Shown: piece after piece, positions 1 through 6,491 of the stretch
How positions within the stretch are numbered: the stretch's first letter is position 1
How the letters are laid out: each line of letters starts with the position of its first letter
Assembly: GCA_964531525.1 (NCBI GenBank)
Contig: CAZHDF010000022.1
Location: 1-30,456, forward strand
Reading direction: 5' to 3'
Source: CAYYWV01 sp964531525
Lineage (GTDB): Bacteria; Pseudomonadota; Alphaproteobacteria; JAAXGF01
Length of the DNA: 30,456 nucleotides
Position numbers and translations under genes: made by a program
Notes under the pieces: model-generated
What the model was told of the DNA's origin: nothing
Databases searched by the model: none
The model's input: the letters and a program-made list of their open reading frames with translations, nothing else

Positions 1-1
1 G

Positions 2-1225
2 CCCGACGGCTCGCTCACGAGCCGCATCCTGGTCACCATCCTGAGGCCGTCGGCTCTGCGCGACGACGTGGTCGCCATCGAGGCCCGCTTCCGGGTCTCT
101 GGATCGGCCGGCGCCTGGATCTTCATCCCGCCCCAGCCCGCGGACGCGGGCGAGGTCTCGATCGCGCCGGTCGAGGACGGAGAGACATACGACTTCGCGC
201 TCCGCTACGTCACGATTGCCGGCGATCGTGGGGCATGGGGTACGACGCAGACGCACACCGTGGCCGGCAAGACCGCCGCGCCCGCGGATGTGACCGGCTT
301 CTCGGCCTCGCAGAACGGCGACGTCGTCAACTTCCGCTGGAACCAGGTCCCCGACCTCGACCTCGAGGGCTACGAGATCCGCTTCGGGCCCGTGGGTGGG
401 ACCTTCGCCGACGCAACGCCCTTGACCGAGGTCACGCGCGGGACCGCGATCACCAACGCGCAGGTTCCGCCCGGCACCTGGACGTTCCACATCGTCGCCG
501 TCGATACCTCCGGCAACCGTTCTCTCAACCCGGCGACCGCGACCGCGACCATCGCCGCGACTTTCGATATTATCCTGCAGAGCGAGCAGGCACCAAGGTG
601 GCCCGGGACGCTGAGCGGCTTCGTCAAGCACTACACGGGCGTGCTGGTGCCGGACTCGACGAGTCTCGCGGGCGATCTCGGGTGGGAGACGTTCGATCAA
701 TTCGTCCCCAACCCGGTCGCGCAAGCCGTGTACGAGGCGCCAGAGCAGGACGTCGGCTTCGACGACACGGTGCGCGTCTGGGCCGACGTGGCCTCGGCGC
801 TCGGGCCAGGCGAGACCACGGGCGTCGCCGATCCTTCTTATGAAATCGACTACCGAAAGGCGGCGGGGTCCTACGACGGCTTCGAGCCGTGGACGATCGG
901 CAACGTCGATGCTCGCTTCGTCAAGCAGAGGATCGTGCTCGATACGTCGAAGGGCGTCGCCAAGATCACCGGCTTCAAGCCGACGGTCGATCTGTTGGAG
1001 CGCAGCGAGGGCGCGGACGGCGTCGCGATCGCGGCGGGCGGCACGGGCATAACGTTCGGCCGGGCCTTCCACCTGACGCCGCGGGTCAAGGTGGTCGCCG
1101 ACGGCGCGAGCGCGCGCATCGCGACCAAGGCGAATGTCTCCACGGCGGGCTTCACGGCCCATGTGTTCGACACCGCCGGCAACGACGTCGGCGGCACGGT
1201 CGACTGGGAAGCGACGGGAGTATGA
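2..1225 (+). CDS. Phage tail tip / host-specificity protein, C-terminal part (5' truncated)
   Basis: The reading frame is open to the left window edge and reads as coding from base 2, so the true start lies outside the window. A GTG at 68 is not a convincing start because coherent sequence precedes it. Bases about 280-560 encode a fibronectin type III-like domain (FRWNQVPDLDLEGYEIRFG, then WTFHIVAVDTSGNRS). This arrangement is typical of the C-terminal part of J-like or GTA-like tail tip proteins, which contact the host surface. The remainder (bases about 560-1225) is beta-rich sequence with no motif I recognise. It ends 3 bases before the tail-fibre gene and heads a same-strand tail module. 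The family call rests on the FN3 domain and its neighbours; a generic FN3 virion protein is the alternative. Confidence 0.72.
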   Translation, partial: PDGSLTSRILVTILRPSALRDDVVAIEARFRVSGSAGAWIFIPPQPADAGEVSIAPVEDGETYDFALRYVTIAGDRGAWGTTQTHTVAGKTAAPADVTGFSASQNGDVVNFRWNQVPDLDLEGYEIRFGPVGGTFADATPLTEVTRGTAITNAQVPPGTWTFHIVAVDTSGNRSLNPATATATIAATFDIILQSEQAPRWPGTLSGFVKHYTGVLVPDSTSLAGDLGWETFDQFVPNPVAQAVYEAPEQDVGFDDTVRVWADVASALGPGETTGVADPSYEIDYRKAAGSYDGFEPWTIGNVDARFVKQRIVLDTSKGVAKITGFKPTVDLLERSEGADGVAIAAGGTGITFGRAFHLTPRVKVVADGASARIATKANVSTAGFTAHVFDTAGNDVGGTVDWEATGV

Positions 1226-1228
1226 GCG

Positions 1229-2143
1229 ATGGGTGACGCGGCAACGCCCCGGCTGCCGGACTTCACGAGCCAGACGGCGAGCCAGTACAAGGCCAACATC
1301 GATGCCGGCTTCGCGGTCGCCGACCGGCTCGCCTGGGCCTTCGCGCCCCACGAGCAGGCGACGCCCGACATGACGGTGCGCATCGAGGCCGGCGCGATCT
1401 TCGACGGCGCGACGCTCACGGAGGTCGCGGCGCAGTCGACGAGCGCCATCGCGGCGCCGACGACCAACCCGCGCATCGACCGCGTGGTGATCGACCGGGC
1501 GACGGGCGCGGTCTCGGTTGTGGCGGGCACCGAAGCGGCGAGCCCGACGCCGCCCGCGATCCCGGCCGGCAAGGCGCCGGTCGCTCGGGTCTCGCTCGCC
1601 GTCGGCCAGACGGCGATTCAGAACGCCGACATCACCGACGAGCGTCATCTCGGGTTGCTGGGGCTCGGAGACGCGGCGACCGAGAACGTGGCGGCGGGTG
1701 GCTCCGGCCCTCTCCTGCGCAACGACGGCGACGGATCGGGGCTCTCCGGCATCCAGTCGTTTCCCGCCGGGACGCGGATGCTGTTCCAGCAGACCTCAGC
1801 GCCGACCGGATGGACCAAGGAGACCGGCGCCGGCTTCAACGACGCGGCCTTGCGGATCGTCACCGGCACGGTCGGCGGCGGCGGGGCTACGGGGTTCGCG
1901 ACCGTGTTCGGGGCCGGCAAGACGACGGGAGGCCACACGCTCTCGGTCTCTGAGCTCGCGCCGCATACGGGCCATGTCGACAGCGTCACCACCACGACCG
2001 TCCAGGCCCCTTCGATGTCGTCGACCACGAGGACCGTGGTCAGCGCCGTCAACACGAGCAACCGCGGCTCCGGCGCCGCCCACGACCACACGCTGAGCCT
2101 CGACCTCGCCTACAAGGACGTCATCGTCGCATCCAAGGATTAG
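1229..2143 (+). CDS. Phage tail fibre protein with collar-like C-terminus
   Basis: This encodes 304 aa starting at ATG 1229, with GGGAG 8 bases upstream (1216-1220). The N-terminal half resembles baseplate or tail-fibre attachment segments (PDFTSQTASQYKANIDAGFAV; a repeated Ala/Thr-rich beta pattern). From about residue 177 the sequence PAGTRMLFQQTSAPTGWTKE matches the opening of phage tail-collar/fibre-tip domains, which typically read 'P-x-G-x-x-x-x-x-x-x-x-A-P-x-G-W'. The His-containing tail (HTGH, then HDHTLSLDL) also fits fibre tips that trimerise around metal or glycine-rich loops. It probably forms part of the receptor-binding fibre. It lies immediately downstream of the tail-tip gene and 6 bases upstream of the DUF4376-type gene, in the order usual for alphaproteobacterial prophages. 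Confidence 0.72.
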   Translation: MGDAATPRLPDFTSQTASQYKANIDAGFAVADRLAWAFAPHEQATPDMTVRIEAGAIFDGATLTEVAAQSTSAIAAPTTNPRIDRVVIDRATGAVSVVAGTEAASPTPPAIPAGKAPVARVSLAVGQTAIQNADITDERHLGLLGLGDAATENVAAGGSGPLLRNDGDGSGLSGIQSFPAGTRMLFQQTSAPTGWTKETGAGFNDAALRIVTGTVGGGGATGFATVFGAGKTTGGHTLSVSELAPHTGHVDSVTTTTVQAPSMSSTTRTVVSAVNTSNRGSGAAHDHTLSLDLAYKDVIVASKD

Positions 2144-2149
2144 CGAGCC

Positions 2150-2794
2150 ATGCCACGGTACACAGTCATCGTTCCCGATCGCCTGTTCGGCATCGACGGG
2201 GTGTTCCGCGAGATCGACACATCCAAGCTCGACCCCCGCATTCACGCCCTCTCCTGGGACGGCGCGAAGGGCGAGGTGGAGCTCGTGAGCCCCCGCGAGA
2301 ACAAGCCGATCACGTCGTTCCCCGAGCTCGCCGCCTTGGTCGCGGCGTGGACGGAAGCAGGAAGACCCAAGCCCGCGCCGGCGCCTGCGACGATCGCCGA
2401 GGCGCGCCGGCGAAAGCTCGCGGCGCTCGAGGCCCACCGGCATTCGATCACCGACCGAGGGTTCCTCTGGACCGACGGGCACCGCTACGACCGCCATCGC
2501 GAGGACATGGTGATGATCCGCACCTTCGTCGCCTCGATCGCCGCCGGCCTCGGCGTCCCGGGCGGCGGGTCGACGTTCTCCTACTGGGACTTCGACGGCG
2601 TCCCGCGCCAGTTCACGGCGCAGCAGTTTCTCGCCTTCGCCAAGGCGATCACCAACGACGCGCAGGCCCGCTTCGAGGCCTGGGAAGCCCACCGCAAGGC
2701 GATCAACGCCATCGCCGCCGATACCTCGAAGACGGCTGCGCAGCGGATCCAGGACATCGAGAGCTACGACTTCACCGGAGGATGGCCAGCGTGA
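2150..2794 (+). CDS. DUF4376-type phage tail-associated protein
   Basis: This encodes 214 aa starting at ATG 2150. Residues about 80-190 have the layout of the DUF4376 domain found at the end of phage tail operons: EARRRKLAALEAHRHSITDRGF, a W-T-D-G-H-R-Y-D-R-H turn, a small-residue helix, then a YWDFDGV beta hairpin and a helix ending in an aromatic/acidic tail. The N-terminal 80 residues are a small beta-rich segment followed by a Pro-rich linker (PKPAPAPAT). The molecular role of DUF4376 proteins is not known; the position suggests fibre assembly or a fibre-tip accessory. The 3' end overlaps the next gene by 13 bases, which points to translational coupling. Confidence 0.7.
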   Translation: MPRYTVIVPDRLFGIDGVFREIDTSKLDPRIHALSWDGAKGEVELVSPRENKPITSFPELAALVAAWTEAGRPKPAPAPATIAEARRRKLAALEAHRHSITDRGFLWTDGHRYDRHREDMVMIRTFVASIAAGLGVPGGGSTFSYWDFDGVPRQFTAQQFLAFAKAITNDAQARFEAWEAHRKAINAIAADTSKTAAQRIQDIESYDFTGGWPA

Positions 2795-3120
2795 CCGACA
2801 GCGACCCGAACGGCTACAAGTGCCCCTACACGGGATTCAAGAAGCGCTGCGTCGACATGCGCGCGCAGTGCCCGAAATGGGTCCATCTGCTCGGCCGCCA
2901 CCCGCAGACATCGGCGCCCGTCGACCAATGGGATTGCGCCGACAGGTGGCTCCCCCTGCTGATCATCGAGGCCGCCAGCGAGACGCGCGGCGCCGCTGCG
3001 GCGATCGAGAGCTTCCGCAACGAGATGGTGAGACAGGGCGAGATCGTGCTCGCCCTTCCCCAGGCGCGCGCGATCGGTCGCGGGCGGCCGGTGGATGGCG
3101 GTGGTCGACATCGCGGCTGA
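2782..3120 (+). CDS. Small Cys-rich conserved phage protein
   Basis: This encodes 112 aa from ATG 2782, which lies inside the end of the preceding gene (13-base overlap, with GGAG at 2777-2780 just before it). The N-terminal half contains CPYTGFKKRC, MRAQCPKWVHLLG and a WDCADRWLP motif, so four Cys residues in about 50 residues, followed by an amphipathic helix (AAAIESFRNEMV). Proteins with this CP-x-TG and CPKW-to-WDCADxWLP pattern recur next to tail genes in alphaproteobacterial prophages and GTA-like clusters. No biochemical function is known to me. The Cys spacing could bind zinc or form disulfides, which is inference only. The C-terminal 20 residues are low-complexity Gly/Arg. Confidence 0.66.
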   Translation: MASVTDSDPNGYKCPYTGFKKRCVDMRAQCPKWVHLLGRHPQTSAPVDQWDCADRWLPLLIIEAASETRGAAAAIESFRNEMVRQGEIVLALPQARAIGRGRPVDGGGRHRG

Positions 3121-3150
3121 CGCTCGGCCAGCCGCAGCCCCGTCTGGGGA

Positions 3151-3417
3151 ATGCCTGATCTCATCATGACCGACGACCAGATCCGTCGCATCGTCCGAGA
3201 GACGGTGCGCGAGACCCTGATCGAGCTCGGGCTCGACGTGTCTTCGCCCGAGGAGATCGTCCGCCGCCAGGCCGACTTCGCGTATCTGCGCAAGGCGCGC
3301 GAGGGCGCCGAGGACCTACGCCGCATCGCCCGGCGCTCGGCCGTCGGCATCGCCCTCTCGGCCCTCGCCTACGCGCTCTGGGTCGGGCTCAGGGCGACCA
3401 TCGGGCGCGACACCTAG
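3151..3417 (+). CDS. Small one-TM phage protein (DUF6127/holin-like position)
   Basis: This encodes 88 aa from ATG 3151, or 83 aa from ATG 3166. GGGGA sits directly against the first ATG and 15 bases from the second, so neither start is clearly favoured. The N-terminus is a charged helix (DDQIRRIVRETVRETLIELGLD). It is followed by SSPEEIVRRQADFAYLRKAR and a C-terminal hydrophobic segment at about residues 66-82 (SAVGIALSALAYALWVGL). The layout of a cytoplasmic helix plus one TM near the C-terminus resembles small proteins that close tail or lysis modules in alphaproteobacterial prophages. A holin-like or membrane-anchoring role is possible but not shown. It is the last intact gene of the phage block. 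Confidence 0.6.
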   Translation: MPDLIMTDDQIRRIVRETVRETLIELGLDVSSPEEIVRRQADFAYLRKAREGAEDLRRIARRSAVGIALSALAYALWVGLRATIGRDT

Positions 3418-3478
3418 CTCGACTTCCATACTTCAAGCGCCGTATCGATTCCGTACGCGGGTGCGGAAACCGTCAGCC

Positions 3479-3663
3479 ATGTCCGACACCTTCGCGCTTG
3501 CCCTTGACGCCGTTCGGCGCTGGGAGGGCTGCCGCAAGCGTATCGAGAAGGTCTTCGGTTGGGTCAATGTTCAGGTTGGACAGACCAAGTCTCGTTTACG
3601 AGGGCGGTGACGGGTGGAGGCACTTTCAACTTTATGCTCTCCGCTGACAACTTCATCCGATAG
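3479..3663 (+). pseudogene. Decayed IS5-family transposase C-terminal remnant
   Basis: ATG 3479 opens a 43-codon frame ending at TGA 3608. Its second half reads RKRIEKVFGWVNVQVGQTK and SRLRGR, matching the C-terminal 'KRIEE-x-FGWIK-to-KT-x-x-RGR' signature of IS5-family (DDE) transposases. After a frame change the sequence continues as TFNFMLSADNFIR then TAG (3661-3663), matching the next block, which usually reads 'W-x-F-T-x-x-x-A-A-Y-N-L-x-R'. The gene has therefore lost its N-terminal two thirds and carries at least one frameshift and early stops. The first about 12 codons do not resemble the family and may be unrelated flank. The identification is by eye, from two consecutive motif blocks in the right order. 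Confidence 0.6.
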
Positions 3664-3999
3664 TTTAAACGCCTCGAAGAGTTCCCAACATAACCCTGGG
3701 AACCGCTCAAACCTCACCTTCCATCGAAGATCGGCGGCGAAAACCGACTGATCCGGCGCAATCCACTGCCCCTTGGCGCTATCCGCCTTTCAATACCACC
3801 TCCAATAACGCAGCCCTCACCGGTTTTTCAGCAGCCTGCTAGCAGAATTTTCGACGACCTTCGGAGACAATCATGGCGTGGATTTACGTCATGCTGCCTC
3901 CCGAGACCTCTTGATCTCTTAGGAAAGCCACGCGATTTCGCTTTGTGCGCGAAGTCGCCCCCCCCATAATCCGGCCTCCGGTAAGCAGTCGGTTCGAAA
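3664..3999. other. Intergenic stretch with a possible IS 3' terminal end
   Basis: I see no gene in this 336-base stretch, which is visibly less GC-rich than its surroundings. Bases 3822-3842 (GGTTTTTCAGCAGCCTGCTA, then G) resemble the terminal sequence often found just downstream of IS5-type transposase genes in alphaproteobacteria. They could mark the outer end of the decayed element, but I find no matching inverted repeat at the other side. No clear promoter or Shine-Dalgarno sequence precedes the NUDIX gene at 4000. Confidence 0.35.
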
Positions 4000-4545
4000 A
4001 TGAGGCCGCTCAGAAAATCCTCAAGGACGATCGTCCATCGTAATCCGTGGAACACGGTCTACCATGTGGAGGCCGAGTTTGGCGCCTTTTGCAAGGACTA
4101 CTGGGTCAACGTGTTCGGACCCCGCGCGGGCGTGGTGGCCGTGCGCGATGGGCGCGTCCTGCTCGTTCGCCAGTACCGGTTGCTGATCGACGGCGATTCG
4201 CTCGAAATTCCGGGCGGCAAGGTCGAGGACGGCGAGGCGCCCGAGGACGCGGTCGCGCGGGAGTGCCTCGAGGAGAGCCGCGTGCGGGTCCGCGGTCTTC
4301 GCCCGCTGGTCGTCTACTACCCGGGCCTCGACAATGTGGAGAACCGGACCACGCTTTTTTTCAGCGAGGATGTCGAGGACCTCGGGGGATTCGTGCCGGA
4401 CCCAAAGGAGATTCTCGAACGGGTCTGGCTGCCGTTCGAGGAAAGCCTCGAACGGGTCTTCTCCGGCGAGATCACCGACGCGCTCACGGTGGTCGGTCTG
4501 CTCGGTTACGGCTGCTCGCTTCGGGCCGGATCGGGGCGGGGCTGA
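4000..4545 (+). CDS. NUDIX hydrolase (ADP-ribose pyrophosphatase-like)
   Basis: This encodes 181 aa. NUDIX enzymes hydrolyse nucleoside diphosphates linked to another group X. The NUDIX box starts at G73 (GKVEDGE) and runs through RECLEES to R94, following G-x5-E-x7-R-E-U-x-E-E-x-G-U except that the last Gly is Arg94. The metal-binding E88, E91 and E92 are retained. Upstream, RAGVVAVRDGRVLLVRQYR followed by LEIPGG is typical of the ADP-ribose/ADP-sugar pyrophosphatase branch, as is the YYPGLDNVEN segment downstream of the box. Sugar-nucleotide turnover would fit the neighbouring sugar locus, but the substrate cannot be read from the sequence. The 3' end overlaps the convergent gene by 40 bases. 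Confidence 0.85.
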   Translation: MRPLRKSSRTIVHRNPWNTVYHVEAEFGAFCKDYWVNVFGPRAGVVAVRDGRVLLVRQYRLLIDGDSLEIPGGKVEDGEAPEDAVARECLEESRVRVRGLRPLVVYYPGLDNVENRTTLFFSEDVEDLGGFVPDPKEILERVWLPFEESLERVFSGEITDALTVVGLLGYGCSLRAGSGRG

Positions 4546-5234
4546 CCCTCGGGCGCGGCTTTCGAGCCTTCCGCGCGCGGTGCGACGGGCGGCGCGGCCA
4601 AGTCGAACAGCGGGACGAGTTCGAGCGTCAGCGGCCGCATTTCGCGCACGATGATCCGCAGGTTTTGGCGAAGCTCCTTCTTGCGCTCGGGGGTGATCTG
4701 CTGCACCAGATCGGCCAGCCTAGCCAGGGCGCGGCTGGCTTCCCTCGTGTTCGCGTAAGGGTCGGCGTTCTGCACCAGCGTGGTGATCCGGTCGATGCGC
4801 TGGAGGATCGGCGAGACGAGAAGCTGGTAGCTCAGAACGATGCCGAACCCGACGAGGGCGAAGATCAGCGCGAGCGTTCGGGTCGACGATCGCCCGGCCG
4901 CTGCCGTCGCGCCGCTCGACGGCGGGGGCGTCCTTGGCCGAGGGGCATTCGCTTCCACGGGCTCGTCGGGGGCGCCCGGCAACGGAACTCCCGCGTCCAA
5001 CAGGTTGCGCAGAACCTCCGCGCGGATCTGGCGAAATTTTGCGTAGCCTGCGGCGAGGTCCGCGTCCTCGACCGTGATGGCGAGCTTGGGCTCGACGATG
5101 CGGTACAGCGATCCCGTCCAGGTCACGCTCACCGGCGGCAACGGGACCGCCTCGTCCCGAGCGTCGTGGCTATCATTCATCGTCAAATCTCGCGCATTGG
5201 CGCCGATCGGGCCGATCAGCCGAAGCCGCCTCAT
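4506..5234 (-). CDS. Unknown single-TM protein
   Basis: This encodes 242 aa from ATG 5234, which has AAGGAG 10 bases upstream; an internal ATG at 5180 is the alternative start and has a weaker ribosome site. Residues 20-80 are a soluble domain with aromatic and charged residues (VTWTGSLYRIVEPKLAITVED). Residues 85-118 form a Pro/Ala-rich linker. Residues about 120-142 are one strong membrane helix (LALIFALVGFGIVLSYQLLV). Residues 145-215 are a long amphipathic, probably coiled helix containing LADLVQQITPERKKELRQN. The tail is Pro/Ala-rich. I do not recognise a family. The layout suggests a cytoplasmic head, one TM and an extracytoplasmic helical stalk. It is divergent from the SDR gene at 5432 and convergent with the NUDIX gene. 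Confidence 0.62.
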   Translation of the reverse strand: MRRLRLIGPIGANARDLTMNDSHDARDEAVPLPPVSVTWTGSLYRIVEPKLAITVEDADLAAGYAKFRQIRAEVLRNLLDAGVPLPGAPDEPVEANAPRPRTPPPSSGATAAAGRSSTRTLALIFALVGFGIVLSYQLLVSPILQRIDRITTLVQNADPYANTREASRALARLADLVQQITPERKKELRQNLRIIVREMRPLTLELVPLFDLAAPPVAPRAEGSKAAPEGQPRPDPARSEQP

Positions 5235-5287
5235 TTATATCATGCTCCTTCGACCCGAGGGAGATGGGTGCGTCCATGCCGTTTCGG

Positions 5288-5314
5288 TTGCCCTTGAAAA
5301 AGAAACGGTATACC
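5288..5314 (+). promoter_or_regulatory. Weak candidate promoter before the 4,6-dehydratase-like gene
   Basis: TTGCCC (5288-5293) and TATACC (5309-5314) are separated by 15 bases, which is short for a sigma-70 promoter. The -10-like box lies in an 8-base palindrome GGTATACC (5307-5314). The divergent spacer of about 200 bases must contain start signals for both flanking genes, but this assignment is tentative. Confidence 0.2.
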
Positions 5315-5431
5315 GATACCTCTGCGTGAATGGCTTTTGCTGCCCGGTTCGGCGCGCCAGCTTCCGGCCGGAATTATTGGCTTGCCCGTGATCTGAAATC
5401 AGAAGAAATTCAAGAGAACCAGAGAACGAAG

Positions 5432-6427
5432 ATGGGGAAAAGATACGCGGTTCTGGGCGGAGGCGGAGCGTTCGGAATTCATACTTCGAAATATCTGCTC
5501 GATCACGCCGACCCGGACCGGGTCATCGGCATCGGCCGCAATCCTCCCAAGCCGGAGCCCTTCACGCTCAACGTCGGCAAGGGCGACAAGCGATACGCGT
5601 ACTACGCCTATCACGTCACCCACGAACTCGATCTGCTGATGGAGCTTCTCGACCGCGAGAAGCCGCAAATCATCATCAACTATGCGGCCCAGGGCGAAAG
5701 CGCCGCGTCGTGGAAGCATTCATGGCGCTTCTTCGAGACCAACGCGACGGCGCTGGCGCGCCTGACCGAGGAATTGATGGCGCGCGACTATCTCGAACGC
5801 TTCATTCAGATCGGCACGTCCGAGCTGTACGGCGCGGTCGACGAGCCCGCGACTGAGGAAACGCCGATTCGCCCATCGAGCCCCTATGCGGCGTCGAAGG
5901 CGGCGTTCGATCTGCATCTCGTGGCGATCCACAACGTTCTCGGCTTTCCGATGAACATCATCCGGCCCTCGAACGCCTATTGCCCCGGCCAGCTTCTGCA
6001 TCGGGTCGTGCCCAAGGCGATCGTCTGTGGGCTGACCGGTCGAACGCTTCCGCTCCACGGCGGCGGGCGGGCGGAAAAGTCCTATATCCACGCGCGCGAT
6101 CTCGCCCGCGCGATTCATTTGGTCGCCGAGAAGGCGCCGCTTGGCGCGACGTACAACACCGGGCCCGCCGAGCCGATTTCGATCCGTGCGCTGCTCGAGA
6201 CCACCGCCGCCGTCATGGGGGTTCCGTTCGAGGACCTATGCGAGGTGGTCGACGATCGCCTGGGACAGGACGCGCGCTACTGGCTCGATTCGAGCGCCAT
6301 CAAGCGCGACCTCGGCTGGGAGCCCGAGATCGGCCTGGAAGAAGGCCTCGCCGAGATGGTCGATTGGGGCAGAACCTATCTCGACCAATTGCGCGATTGG
6401 CCGATGGACTTCACGCTGCGCGCCTGA
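5432..6427 (+). CDS. Extended SDR, nucleotide-sugar 4,6-dehydratase-like
   Basis: This encodes 331 aa from ATG 5432 (MGKRYAVLGGGGAFG). An in-frame upstream ATG at 5330 would add 34 residues unlike the family. The Rossmann motif GGGGAFG is at residues 9-15. The catalytic triad region reads IGTSELYG (T129-S130-E131) and YAASK (Y152, K156). The T-S-E form is the one seen in GDP-mannose 4,6-dehydratases, whereas RmlB has T-D-E, so 4,6-dehydration of an NDP-hexose or a related epimerisation is plausible. The C-terminal half shows the usual nucleotide-sugar-binding pattern (PKAIVCGLTGRTLPLHGGG, then KSYIHARDLARAI). It faces the long minus-strand operon and ends 64 bases from that operon's last gene. 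It is probably part of the polysaccharide locus but separately transcribed. Confidence 0.82.
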   Translation: MGKRYAVLGGGGAFGIHTSKYLLDHADPDRVIGIGRNPPKPEPFTLNVGKGDKRYAYYAYHVTHELDLLMELLDREKPQIIINYAAQGESAASWKHSWRFFETNATALARLTEELMARDYLERFIQIGTSELYGAVDEPATEETPIRPSSPYAASKAAFDLHLVAIHNVLGFPMNIIRPSNAYCPGQLLHRVVPKAIVCGLTGRTLPLHGGGRAEKSYIHARDLARAIHLVAEKAPLGATYNTGPAEPISIRALLETTAAVMGVPFEDLCEVVDDRLGQDARYWLDSSAIKRDLGWEPEIGLEEGLAEMVDWGRTYLDQLRDWPMDFTLRA

Positions 6428-6491
6428 CCCCGGCGCTCTCCCGAACGCATTGGGCGGCGCCTTCGTCGCCTTCATATCGCGCGTCCGGCCC

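Noticed and set aside
5330..5431. N-terminal 34-codon extension of the 4,6-dehydratase-like SDR
   Set aside because: The added residues do not resemble the family, and the Rossmann fold begins right after ATG 5432.
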